From Sphingopyxis sp. H053 (lineage in GTDB: Bacteria; Pseudomonadota; Alphaproteobacteria; Sphingomonadales; Sphingomonadaceae): a stretch of DNA of 64,000 bases. Below are positions 15,544 through 23,697 of the stretch, piece by piece. The position numbers and the translations under genes are program-made. How positions within the stretch are numbered: the stretch's first letter is position 1; each line of letters opens with the position of its first letter. Under the pieces are notes generated by a model. It did not search any database. It was not told the origin of the DNA and saw only the letters and a program-made list of their open reading frames with translations. The DNA is taken from NCBI RefSeq assembly GCF_001468225.1, contig NZ_LNRU01000009.1:121153-185152 (forward strand), given 5' to 3'.

Positions 15544-17076
15544 ATGCACCCCTCAGTCCACGCCCGCGCCAATCCCGATAAAGCCGCGATCATCGTCGCC
15601 GAGACGGGGGAGGCGATCAGCTATGGCGAACTCGATGCGGCGTCGAACCGCGCGGCGCAGCTCTTTCGCTCGCACGGGTTGGGGCATGAAGATGTCGTCG
15701 CCTTCATGCTCGACAACACCCCGCATTATTATGGGCTGACCTGGGGTGCGCAGCGCGCGGGGCTCCGCTATGTCTGCATCTCGTCGCGGCTGACGCAGGA
15801 CGAGACCGACTATATCCTCGAAAATTCGGGCGCGCAGATTCTGATCGTGTCGGCGAGCCTTGCGGGCGCCGCGCAGCAGCTGACGACCGGGATCAAGCGC
15901 TTCGCGATGGGCGGCGACATACCGGGCTATGAAAGCTGGGAAGACGCCGTCGCCGCGATGCCCGCGACGCCGGTGGCCGACGAGCGCGCCGGGGTCGACA
16001 TGCTCTATTCGTCGGGCACCACCGGCCGGCCCAAGGGGGTGCGCGTACCGCTGCCCGAAGACCCCGCGATCGACGCGACGAACAGCCTCGTCATGCTCGC
16101 CTCGGCGATATTCCAGATCAACGCCGACAGCATCTATCTGTCGCCGGCGCCGCTCTATCACGCCGCGCCGCTGCGCTGGTCGATGACCGTCCACCGCCTC
16201 GGCGGCACCGTCGTGCTGATGAAGAAATTCGATCCCGAGACCGCGCTGGCGCACATCGAAAAATATCGCGTGAACGCCAGCCAATGGGTCCCGACGCATT
16301 TCGTGCGCATGCTCAAGCTGCCGAACGAGGTTCGCACGCGCTACGACACCTCTTCATTGAAGGTTGCGATCCACGCGGCCGCCCCGTGCCCGGTGCCGGT
16401 CAAGCAGGCGATGATCGACTGGTGGGGGCCGGTATTGTTCGAATATTATGCCGGCTCCGAGGGCAATGGCATGACCTTCATCTCCAGCGCCGACTGGCTG
16501 ACGCACAAGGGCAGCGTCGGCCGCCCGATCCTCGGCGCGATCCATATCATGGGCGAGGATAACGAGACCGAGCTTGGCGCGAACGAAGAAGGCGCGGTTT
16601 TCTTCGAAAGCGAAAATGTCTTCGAATATCATGGGGATAATGAAAAAACGGCGTCGAGCCGCAACTCGAAGGGCTGGTCGACCCTCGGCGATGTGGGCAA
16701 AGTTGATGAAGATGGCTTCCTCTATTTGACCGACCGCAAGAGCTTCATGATCATCTCGGGCGGGGTGAACATCTATCCGCAGGAAATCGAGAATCACCTC
16801 GTCACCCATCCGAAGGTTGCCGATGTCGCGGTCGTCGGCGGCCCGCACGACGAAATGGGCGAGGAAGTGATCGCTGTGATCCAGCCCGCCGACATGGCCG
16901 ACGCGACCGATGCCTTCCGCGACGAGTTGCTGACCTATGCGCGCGAAAAATTGTCGGGGGTGAAGATTCCGCGCCGCATTGATTTCATGGAAGCGCTGCC
17001 GCGCCACGACACGGGCAAGCTCTACAAGCGCCTGCTCCGCGACCAATATTGGGAAAAGGCAAAGGCGGAGGCCTGA
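15544..17076 (+). CDS. AMP-dependent acyl-CoA synthetase/ligase (second copy)
   Basis: ANL-superfamily enzyme of 510 residues: P-loop MLYSSGTTGRPKGV, A5 motif YYAGSEGNG, A8 DRKSFMIISGG, catalytic Lys in DTGKLYKRLL. It shares architecture with the ligase at 12668 but differs throughout, so it is a paralogue and not a recent duplicate. It heads a three-gene operon with an HCCA isomerase-like protein (4-bp gap) and an enoyl-CoA hydratase, which suggests degradation of a fatty, cyclic or aromatic acid. The start MHPSVHARANPDKAA fits the family. Confidence 0.93.
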   Translation: MHPSVHARANPDKAAIIVAETGEAISYGELDAASNRAAQLFRSHGLGHEDVVAFMLDNTPHYYGLTWGAQRAGLRYVCISSRLTQDETDYILENSGAQILIVSASLAGAAQQLTTGIKRFAMGGDIPGYESWEDAVAAMPATPVADERAGVDMLYSSGTTGRPKGVRVPLPEDPAIDATNSLVMLASAIFQINADSIYLSPAPLYHAAPLRWSMTVHRLGGTVVLMKKFDPETALAHIEKYRVNASQWVPTHFVRMLKLPNEVRTRYDTSSLKVAIHAAAPCPVPVKQAMIDWWGPVLFEYYAGSEGNGMTFISSADWLTHKGSVGRPILGAIHIMGEDNETELGANEEGAVFFESENVFEYHGDNEKTASSRNSKGWSTLGDVGKVDEDGFLYLTDRKSFMIISGGVNIYPQEIENHLVTHPKVADVAVVGGPHDEMGEEVIAVIQPADMADATDAFRDELLTYAREKLSGVKIPRRIDFMEALPRHDTGKLYKRLLRDQYWEKAKAEA

Positions 17077-17080
17077 TCCG

Positions 17081-17689
17081 ATGAGCGCGCGCGTCGAATT
17101 TTTCTTCGACCTTTCTTCGCCGTGGACCTGCCTCGCGTTCCATAACCTGCCGGGTGTACTCGAACGGACGGGCGCGGCGGCGGTCTATCGGCCGATCCTT
17201 GTCGGCGGGGTGTTCAATGCGGTGAATCCCGCCGTCTATGCGGCGCGCGAACAGGTCGACAACCGGCGGCTGACGCACAGCTGGAAAATCCTGAAGGACT
17301 GGGCGCGGCTCGCGGGCGTGCCGATGAATTTCCCTTCGGAGTGGCATCCGGCAAAAAGCATCGCGGCGATGCGTTTCTGCTGCGCGCTCGAAGCGGATCA
17401 GGCGGCGCTCGTTCGCTTCGCGCGCGGTGCCTTCGCGAGCTATTTCGACCGGCAGGAAAATCTCGACGACCCCGCCGTACTCGCAGCGGCCGCCGATGCC
17501 GAGGGGCTGGGCGGCGCGGCGCTCGCCGCCGCGGCGGGCAGCGATGCGGTCAAGGCGCGGCTGCGCGCGAATACCGATGAAGTCATCGCGCGCGGCGGCT
17601 ATGGTTCGCCGACGATCTTCGTCGATAGGGACGACATGTATTTTGGCAACGACCAGCTTCCGCTCGTCGAGGCCGCGCTCACACGCTGA
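17081..17689 (+). CDS. 2-hydroxychromene-2-carboxylate isomerase / DsbA-like oxidoreductase family
   Basis: A 202-residue thioredoxin-fold protein of the HCCA isomerase (kappa-class GST) group: VEFFFDLSSPWTCLAFHNLP at the N-terminus, the Ser of SSPW in the active-site position, and YGSPTIFVDRDDMYFGNDQLP at the C-terminus. The founding member isomerises a naphthalene-pathway intermediate with glutathione. Placement between an acyl-CoA ligase and an enoyl-CoA hydratase hints at aromatic or cyclic acid breakdown. Many homologues have unknown substrates, so the naphthalene role should not be assumed. Confidence 0.88.
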   Translation: MSARVEFFFDLSSPWTCLAFHNLPGVLERTGAAAVYRPILVGGVFNAVNPAVYAAREQVDNRRLTHSWKILKDWARLAGVPMNFPSEWHPAKSIAAMRFCCALEADQAALVRFARGAFASYFDRQENLDDPAVLAAAADAEGLGGAALAAAAGSDAVKARLRANTDEVIARGGYGSPTIFVDRDDMYFGNDQLPLVEAALTR

Positions 17690-17702
17690 AAAGGACTCTC
17701 CC

Positions 17703-18506
17703 GTGAAAGACCGTATTTCGATCACCATGCTCGAAGGCGGGATCGCCGATGTCCGGCTGATCCGCGCCGACAAGATGAATGCGCTCGACCCCGCAATGTG
17801 GGAGGCGCTCGCCGAGGCGGTCGATCAACTCAAGGCGACCGCGGGGCTCCGCGTCGTCGTCCTCTCGGGCGAAGGCCGCGCCTTCTGCGCCGGGCTCGAC
17901 CTCTCGAGCCTCAGCAACGATCGTGATCCGGGCGCGGGCAGCGCGGGCGGCAGCCTGTCCGACCGGACACGTGGGATCGCGAACAATGCCCAATACGCCG
18001 CGTGGGGCTGGCGCGAAATCCCGGTGCCAGTGATCGCGGCGGTTCATGGCGTCGCGTTCGGCGCGGGGAGCCAGATCATGGCCGCGGCCGACATCCGTAT
18101 CGTCCACCCCGACACGCGCATCGCGATCATGGAGATGCGTTGGGGCCTTGTCCCCGATGTCGCCGGCATGGCGCTGTGGCGCACGCAGGTCGCCGACGAT
18201 GTGCTTCGCGAGATGATCTATACCAACCGCGAATTCAACGGCTCGGAAGCGAAGCTGCTGGGCTTCGCGACGCATGTGTCGGACGATCCGCTCGCGAAAG
18301 CGATGGAACTCGCCCAAGTGATCGCCGACAAGAACCCGCACGCGATCCGCGGTGCGAAGCGGCTCTGCAATATGCTTGCTGATGCGAGCGATGCCGAAAT
18401 CCTGCAGGCCGAAAGCGACGAGCAGGTGAAGGTCATCCGCACCCCGAACCAGATGGAAGCGGTGATGGCGGGGATGCAGAAGCGGAAGCCGAACTTCGTG
18501 GATTGA
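17703..18506 (+). CDS. Enoyl-CoA hydratase/isomerase family protein
   Basis: Crotonase-fold protein of 267 residues. The oxyanion-hole segments are FCAGLDLSSL and HGVAFGAGSQIMAAADIRI, followed by IAIMEMRWGLVPDVAG. The start is the GTG at 17703, with AAAGGA seven to eight bases upstream; in-frame ATGs further upstream lie inside the isomerase gene. It is the third gene of the operon and would act on the CoA thioester made by the ligase. Residues fit a crotonase, but the exact reaction cannot be told. Confidence 0.92.
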   Translation: MKDRISITMLEGGIADVRLIRADKMNALDPAMWEALAEAVDQLKATAGLRVVVLSGEGRAFCAGLDLSSLSNDRDPGAGSAGGSLSDRTRGIANNAQYAAWGWREIPVPVIAAVHGVAFGAGSQIMAAADIRIVHPDTRIAIMEMRWGLVPDVAGMALWRTQVADDVLREMIYTNREFNGSEAKLLGFATHVSDDPLAKAMELAQVIADKNPHAIRGAKRLCNMLADASDAEILQAESDEQVKVIRTPNQMEAVMAGMQKRKPNFVD

Positions 18507-18521
18507 GTCGACGCCCGATCT

Positions 18522-18603
18522 CCGTTCGTGTCGAGCGAAGTCGAGACACCCATCGAGATGACGCCAAGCCGCGAGGCATCTCGACTTCGCTCGATGCGAA
18601 CGG
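18522..18603. repeat. Dispersed palindromic repeat (GTCGAGCGAAGTCGAGA family), copy 1
   Basis: Left arm 18522-18551 and right arm 18575-18603 are imperfect reverse complements whose mismatches are partly compensatory. A second copy lies at 35799-35880. It fills the gap between the convergent enoyl-CoA hydratase and ATP12 genes and is followed by a T-rich run, so it may end both transcripts. Confidence 0.8.
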
Positions 18604-18613
18604 ATTTTGGGGG

Positions 18614-19303
18614 TTAAACCAGATTTAGAAACCGCGCCGCATTATCCCAGTCGCGTTTGTGGATGGCGCGTGCTTTTTGCGCTTCGCTGTCCGCGCCCCA
18701 GCGGCGTTCCTGATAGAGCTCGTCGAGGCTCACGGTCTCCCATAAGGCGTCGGCGTCGAACACGTTTTCGAGCAAGGCGAGGCCCGCGACGAGCGATCCG
18801 CCGATCGTCACCAGCGGCGTCAGCGCGGTGATCCGCCATGCGTCCTGCACGAAAACCGCACCCTGCAACACCGCAACCGTCGCCTCGGGCTGGTCGACCG
18901 GCAGCACGCCCTGCGTCAGGGTGAATTCGATGCCGTAGCGTGCCTCGGCCCAGGCGAGCAGCGGGTTCCATGCCGCCGCCTGCTCGGCCTGCAGCGCGGC
19001 ATCGCGCGCGTCGCGATAGCAGAAGAGATCGCTCTGCGCATAAGCGGCGACCGGCGCGGCGAAGGCGGCGAGGTCGGGTGTCGCCAGATCGATCGCGGCG
19101 TTGGTCAGGCCTGTCATCGGCATGGCGGCCGGATCGATCGTCTCGCCCACGTTGCGCCATTCGGCGGCGATCGCTTCGGCGAGTGCGGCGCTTGCGACGG
19201 CGAGCGGTGCGCGTTGCGGCGTGCGCACCGGCCGGCCGTCGAGCGCGATGCCCCAGCCGCCGTCCTCGGGGGCGACGGCGACCTCTTTCCAGAAGCGCTT
19301 CAA
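18614..19303 (-). CDS. ATP12-family F1-ATPase assembly chaperone
   Basis: A 229-residue protein matching the ATP12 family: KRFWKEVAVAPEDGGWGIALDG with RPVRTPQRAPL at the N-terminus, and WNPLLAWAEARYGIEF later. In mitochondria ATP12 helps the F1 alpha subunit assemble; alphaproteobacterial homologues are thought to do the same. The start I choose is the TTG at 19301-19303, which overlaps the upstream gene's stop (TTGA) and gives MKRFWKEV, the usual family start. It is the last gene of a five-gene overlapping operon. Confidence 0.88.
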   Translation of the reverse strand: MKRFWKEVAVAPEDGGWGIALDGRPVRTPQRAPLAVASAALAEAIAAEWRNVGETIDPAAMPMTGLTNAAIDLATPDLAAFAAPVAAYAQSDLFCYRDARDAALQAEQAAAWNPLLAWAEARYGIEFTLTQGVLPVDQPEATVAVLQGAVFVQDAWRITALTPLVTIGGSLVAGLALLENVFDADALWETVSLDELYQERRWGADSEAQKARAIHKRDWDNAARFLNLV

Positions 19304-19536
19304 GGGTTTTTGGGCGAACGCCAGCGGCGCGCGAGCAGCAGCGGCATGACCGCGAAATCGAACGCGCCGACCAGCACGATCGCGGCGCCGATCCAGCGGT
19401 CGGTCGGCTGGCCCGCGAGCGTGAAACCGCCGCTGATCAGGATGAAACCGATCATCGCGAAGGCGGCGCCCATCAGGCGCATCGCGGAGATCGCAAAGAA
19501 ACGTTTTTTGGCGAGTGCGTCGTCGGTTTGGGTCAT
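19300..19536 (-). CDS. Small two-helix membrane protein
   Basis: A 78-residue protein with hydrophobic segments at about 16-40 (AMRLMGAAFAMIGFILISGG) and 49-68 (GAAIVLVGAFDFAVMPLLLA), and a basic C-terminus. It lies between PaiB-like and ATP12 genes, overlapping both by four bases (ATGA and TTGA). Alphaproteobacteria often carry a small membrane gene near ATP12, but I know no function. The coupling makes it very likely to be real. Confidence 0.82.
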   Translation of the reverse strand: MTQTDDALAKKRFFAISAMRLMGAAFAMIGFILISGGFTLAGQPTDRWIGAAIVLVGAFDFAVMPLLLARRWRSPKNP

Positions 19537-20153
19537 GCACCCTCCCTATCGCCGCCAAGGTGGCGCATCAACTGCGCGAGCGCGCCATGGCCGGTCGCCT
19601 CGACGCCCTCGATCACGCGCCCGCGTTCCGCGGCGGACTTGTTCTGCGACAGTTTGATCGTCGGGCGCCACGCCGCGATCCGCATTTCGAAGCCGGTAAT
19701 GGCGCCGGTCATCTTGCTGAACAGCGCCGGGTTCATCTTGTCGCGCGTCCACGGCGGGCTCGCACCGGCGCGCGCTTCATGCGCCGCGGACAGCGTGTCG
19801 AGCTGCGCGACCAGTTCGGCGTCGTCGAGTTTGCGGGCGACGCCTTCCATCTCGATCGCGACATAATTCCACGTCGGCACCTGATCGGCGTCGGCGTACC
19901 AGCTCGCGCTGACATAGGCATCGGGGCCCTGCACGACCGCCAGCGCGTTCGCGCCGCCCAGGTGGCGGGTGAGCGCGTTGCCGCGCGCGAGGTGGAATTG
20001 CAGCGTCGCCCGGTCGTCGCTCAGCACCACCGGCGCATGCGCGACGCGCGGCCCGTCGGGGGTGCTCGCAAAGATCGCGGCAAAACCGATCTCGCGCACG
20101 AGCAATTCGGCGAGATCCTCCTGCCGCGGGCGGAAGGCGGCGTTCGGGTGCAT
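19533..20153 (-). CDS. PaiB-like FMN-binding protein
   Basis: A 206-residue split-barrel flavin-binding protein of the PaiB family: MHPNAAFRPRQEDLAELLVR at the N-terminus, with VSASWYADADQVPTWNYVAI and the later MTGAITGFEM as family signatures. B. subtilis PaiB was described as a regulator of sporulation and protease genes; most homologues are uncharacterised and probably bind FMN or haem. The start shares one base with the preceding stop (TGATG at 20153). Confidence 0.9.
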   Translation of the reverse strand: MHPNAAFRPRQEDLAELLVREIGFAAIFASTPDGPRVAHAPVVLSDDRATLQFHLARGNALTRHLGGANALAVVQGPDAYVSASWYADADQVPTWNYVAIEMEGVARKLDDAELVAQLDTLSAAHEARAGASPPWTRDKMNPALFSKMTGAITGFEMRIAAWRPTIKLSQNKSAAERGRVIEGVEATGHGALAQLMRHLGGDREGA

Positions 20154-21376
20154 CAGCTCGCTTTGGGCGGGCGCGCCGGATGCTTCTTGGCGCTTGGTTT
20201 CTTGCCCGCGGGTTTCCCGGGCGCCGGCTTGCCCGGTTTCGCCTTCGCCTTGGGCTTCGGCTTGCCGACGAAATCGGTCGGCTTGCTCTCGGCGGTGCGG
20301 CCGCGCCGCTCGCCGCGCCGCGCCTTGCGGATCTGCTTGCTGTGCGCCTTCGCCTGCGCCTTCAGCGCCGATTTTGGCGGCGGGCCTTTCTCGGTCGGGT
20401 CGATCCCGACCTCGCCGAGCAGCAGGTCGAAACCGAGCGCGTCGAGGCTCGCTGCGAAATGCTCGGGCACCTCGGCGCTGATATCGATCGCGCCGCCGTC
20501 GGGGTGGTCGATGCGCAAACGGCGACTGTGGAGGTGCATCTTGCGGCTGATCGTGCCGGTCAGGAACGCACCCTTGCCGCCATATTTGCCGTCGCCGACG
20601 ATCGGATGGCCGATCGCCGCCATATGGACGCGCAGCTGGTGGGTACGCCCGGTCAGCGGCTGCAGTTCGACCCACGCCGCGCTGTTGCCCGCCCGCTCGA
20701 TCACGCGATAGCGCGTCTTCGATGCGAGGCCGCTGTCATGGACGTGCATTTTCTCGCCGCCCGACCCCGGCTGCTTGGCGAGCGGCAGGTCGATTTCGCC
20801 CTGCTGGATGTCGGGAACGCCGACGATCAGCGCCCAATAGGTCTTCTTCGCGCTGCGGTTCGAAAAGCTCTTGGCGAAATAGGCCGCGGCCTTCGGCGTC
20901 CGCGCAACGAGGAGCGCGCCCGACGTGTCCTTGTCGAGCCGGTGGACGAGCTTGGGGCGCGTCGGGCCATCGAATTTCAGCGCGTCGAGCAGGCCGTCGA
21001 CATGCTGCTCGGTCTTGGTGCCGCCCTGCGTTGCGAGCCCGGGAAGCTTGTTGAGCACGATCGCACTGGCATCGCGGTGGATGAGCATCCCGGTCGCCAG
21101 CTCGATATCGGCATCGGTCAGCGGACGACCCTTGCGCGCCGGACGCGCCGCAGTCTCGACCGGCGGTGTCGGCATGACGAGTTTCTGCCCGGTCGCGATC
21201 CGGTCCGACACATCGGCCTTTTTGCCGTCGAGCGTCAGCTGTCCCGATCGCGCCCAGCGCGCGAGCAGTGCGTGCGGCGTTCCTTCGCGGTGGCGCTTGA
21301 ACCAGCGGTCGAGCCGGATGCCGTCGTCTTCCTCGGCGATGGTGGCGCCGTCGAGATTGGCTTTGGCGTCGCTCAT
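20153..21376 (-). CDS. RluA/RluC-family pseudouridine synthase with long basic tail
   Basis: A 407-residue protein. Residues ~15-70 form an S4-like RNA-binding domain (IRLDRWFKRH, LARWARSGQLTLDG). The catalytic domain has the Asp signature HRLDKDTSGALLVA and later LQPLTGRTHQLRVH and GHPIVGDGKYGG. It converts uridine to pseudouridine in rRNA or tRNA. The last ~75 residues are an unusual Lys/Pro/Ala-rich tail (for example KPKPKAKAKPGKPAPGKPAG). The start at 21374-21376 overlaps the crcB stop (ATGA). Confidence 0.93.
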   Translation of the reverse strand: MSDAKANLDGATIAEEDDGIRLDRWFKRHREGTPHALLARWARSGQLTLDGKKADVSDRIATGQKLVMPTPPVETAARPARKGRPLTDADIELATGMLIHRDASAIVLNKLPGLATQGGTKTEQHVDGLLDALKFDGPTRPKLVHRLDKDTSGALLVARTPKAAAYFAKSFSNRSAKKTYWALIVGVPDIQQGEIDLPLAKQPGSGGEKMHVHDSGLASKTRYRVIERAGNSAAWVELQPLTGRTHQLRVHMAAIGHPIVGDGKYGGKGAFLTGTISRKMHLHSRRLRIDHPDGGAIDISAEVPEHFAASLDALGFDLLLGEVGIDPTEKGPPPKSALKAQAKAHSKQIRKARRGERRGRTAESKPTDFVGKPKPKAKAKPGKPAPGKPAGKKPSAKKHPARPPKAS

Positions 21377-21750
21377 GCCGGCACCTGCCGCACGATGAAG
21401 AGGCCGAGCCCGCAGGCGGCAATCGCGCCGACTACCGACGCGAGGACATAGGCGGCCGCCTGAGCGTTTTGACCGCGTTCGAAGAGCATCCAATATTCCA
21501 TGCTGAAAGAGGAGAAGGTGGTGAAGCCGCCGAGAATCCCGACGCCGACGAACAGCCGCGTCGTATCGCCGCCGCCGCTGCGCACGAGCCAGCCGACGAG
21601 CAGGCCCATCAACAGGCTGCCGACGATATTGATCGACAGCGTGCCCCACGGGAAGGCCGGACCGAACCGCGCGAGCATCGCCTGCCCGACCAGATGGCGG
21701 GCGCCGGCGCCGATCGCGCCGCCGATCATGACGGGAAACAGGCTGTTCAT
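21373..21750 (-). CDS. crcB: CrcB/Fluc fluoride channel
   Basis: Membrane protein of 125 residues with four helices, a fluoride exporter that works as a dual-topology dimer. Signatures: GGAIGAGARHLVG, GTLSINIVGSLLMG and the fluoride-track motif GILGGFTTFSSFS. First gene of the crcB-synthase-paiB-membrane-ATP12 chain. Only 46 bp separate it from the nuclease gene upstream, too little for a fluoride riboswitch, and none was seen. Confidence 0.95.
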   Translation of the reverse strand: MNSLFPVMIGGAIGAGARHLVGQAMLARFGPAFPWGTLSINIVGSLLMGLLVGWLVRSGGGDTTRLFVGVGILGGFTTFSSFSMEYWMLFERGQNAQAAAYVLASVVGAIAACGLGLFIVRQVPA

Positions 21751-21796
21751 GCGCCCGCCCTAGCCCGAAACGGGCGTGAGGCATAGCGGGCCATTT

Positions 21797-22375
21797 CTAG
21801 GCGTCGGGCGGGGTCAGCGCGGTGGTGGAGCGTTCGTGCGTCGCGCGCCAGTTTTCGGGACGGACAAAGTCGCCCTGCCAGATGCCCCGCCGTTTCGCCT
21901 GCGCCTCGGCTTCCTCGACCATATAGGCGTCGCTGGTTGCCACCGCCCATCCGAGCCGCGTCATTTCGGCGCCGAGATCGATGCCGTCGGGGAAGGCGGT
22001 GGTGCGGCACGCGGCGAGCGTGCGATCGTAACGATCCTTTGCCGCGACCTCGCAATGGAGCGGCCCGCGGCCCGCGAGTTTTTCGAGCGCGGTGCGTGCT
22101 TCGCGCCCGCAGGGCCAGCGCGTTGCGCCGCGCGCGCAATCCTGCCGATATTCGACCGCGTCGATGCCGGTCAGGCGGATCGTCAGCGGCGCGTCGTCCT
22201 GCCGCACCGTCAGGCTGTCGCCGTCGATCACATGGACAAGCGGCACGGTCAGCGCGGGTGCTGGCAACCACACCCATGCGACAAAGGCGAACCCGGCGAG
22301 GAGCAGTAGTGCGAGCAGCGACCGGAAGCGCCGCCGCCAGCGCAGCCGCGCGAGCGAGGAGGAGCCTGAAACCAT
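21797..22375 (-). CDS. Staphylococcal-nuclease-like (thermonuclease) protein, membrane-anchored
   Basis: A 192-residue protein with a basic N-terminus, one hydrophobic segment at about 20-40 (FRSLLALLLLAGFAFVAWVW) and an SNase domain. Catalytic positions are visible in IRLTGIDAVEYRQDC (Arg, Glu) and KDRYDRTLAAC (Arg). It probably acts outside the cytoplasm on nucleic acids. The start at 22373-22375 (MVSGSSSLARLRW) is preferred to one 22 codons upstream. Confidence 0.88.
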   Translation of the reverse strand: MVSGSSSLARLRWRRRFRSLLALLLLAGFAFVAWVWLPAPALTVPLVHVIDGDSLTVRQDDAPLTIRLTGIDAVEYRQDCARGATRWPCGREARTALEKLAGRGPLHCEVAAKDRYDRTLAACRTTAFPDGIDLGAEMTRLGWAVATSDAYMVEEAEAQAKRRGIWQGDFVRPENWRATHERSTTALTPPDA

Positions 22376-22604
22376 CGGATCCCGCCTGACTCGATGGGGG
22401 CGGCTTGGCAAGGGTGAATTAGTGATTGACGATGAGAACAAATCATGTCCAAAATGGACCTATTCCATCACGGCCGGTGCACGCCGACTCATGCCAATAT
22501 CAAGCTTGGGTCCGGATTGGCGGCAAACGGGAGCGAACAAAAGGTGAATACCGCCGAAATGACGGCATGCTTACGCCAGGATGGAGCGATGGGGGACATA
22601 TAGC

Positions 22605-23648
22605 ATGATGGGCCAGGTGATGCAGACGCTCGATACATTGGCAACCGCGCCCGGCGGTTTCGGTGCAGGCCGTGCGGACCCGCCCGCGACGATCGGCGGA
22701 GCAATCCCCGACGGTGGGGCGTCGCCGCTTTTGTTCGTGGGGTCAGCGGCCGATTGGCCCGACACGGCTTCGCTCGCCGAAGTGCGCCTCGTCAGAACGC
22801 TCCCTCCATTGCGGGCGGCGGACTATATCCGGAAAACGGCGACACTGGACATTATCTGGCTCGCCGCCGCGGAGACGATCGAAGGTGAAACGCTCGGCGA
22901 CATATGCGCGGCCGCGGGCGAGCGGGGTTGCAGCCTCATATGCGAAACCACACTGGTTGCGCTCGATCGGCTCGTGGCGGCGATACCGGCTGCGCTCGAC
23001 GTCCAGTTCCTCGTCGACGCCGATCCGACCGACCGGCTCGTCGCCCTGGCGGCAGCAAGACGGACGCGGCATGGCATCCTCCACGACATCGCGCGCGACG
23101 ATGCGATGGAGCGGATCGACCGGCTGCAGGAAGAGGTCGCGCGCATTTCGCGCCTGCTCGGCGACCTCGCCGGCCAGCGGGGCGGGCTTCCCGGCACCCC
23201 CATAGGTTTCGCATCGCGGGCCGAGGAGCTGACCGACTATGTGGGACAGGTCCGCGCGCCGGCGCGCGACTTTGCCGCGATGCCGCGCAGCTTCATTCCC
23301 GAAGAGCGTACGCTCGACCGGCAGCGCGCCAAGGCGGTGCGGCGGATGCTGCGCCAACGGCGGATGCGCGAGCAATATTTCCCCGCCGACCTGTTCGCCG
23401 ATCCGGCATGGGACATGTTGCTCGATCTCTATGCCGCGCGGCTCGAGCGCCAGCCGGTGTCGGTGTCGAGCCTGTGCATCGCCGCCGCGGTCCCCGCGAC
23501 GACGGCGCTGCGCTGGATCAAAACGATGACCGACGCGGGCCTGTTCCTGCGCGAAGACGACCCGCACGATGGCCGCCGCATCTTCATCGCGCTCGCCGAA
23601 GGTGCCTCAGACGCGCTCGGCCGTTATTTCGAGGCGCTCGAGGAATAG
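22605..23648 (+). CDS. Winged-helix (MarR-like) regulator with an unusual N-terminal half
   Basis: A 347-residue protein. Residues ~265-345 hold a winged helix similar to MarR (WDMLLDLYAARLERQPVSV, VPATTALRWIKTMTDAGLF, then the wing EDDPHDGRRIF). Residues ~50-160 look like a beta-alpha fold without recognised catalytic residues, followed by a short helical linker (MERIDRLQEEVARISRLLG). Similar proteins are common in sphingomonads but uncharacterised. Start 22605 has GGGGGA eight bases upstream; 22581 is an alternative. The 229-bp upstream gap holds only promoter-like AT-rich DNA. Confidence 0.8.
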   Translation: MMGQVMQTLDTLATAPGGFGAGRADPPATIGGAIPDGGASPLLFVGSAADWPDTASLAEVRLVRTLPPLRAADYIRKTATLDIIWLAAAETIEGETLGDICAAAGERGCSLICETTLVALDRLVAAIPAALDVQFLVDADPTDRLVALAAARRTRHGILHDIARDDAMERIDRLQEEVARISRLLGDLAGQRGGLPGTPIGFASRAEELTDYVGQVRAPARDFAAMPRSFIPEERTLDRQRAKAVRRMLRQRRMREQYFPADLFADPAWDMLLDLYAARLERQPVSVSSLCIAAAVPATTALRWIKTMTDAGLFLREDDPHDGRRIFIALAEGASDALGRYFEALEE

Positions 23649-23697
23649 GCGAAGAATGGGCATGGCCCGCGCCGATTGGCGCGGGTAGGTTTCGGGC

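Noticed and set aside
21751..21796. Fluoride riboswitch before crcB
   Set aside because: Only 46 bp are available between the genes and no matching conserved segments were seen.
22535..22549. LexA (SOS) box GAAC-N7-GAAT upstream of the regulator
   Set aside because: The second half has a mismatch to GAAC and a single weak match in promoter DNA is expected by chance; kept only as a side remark.
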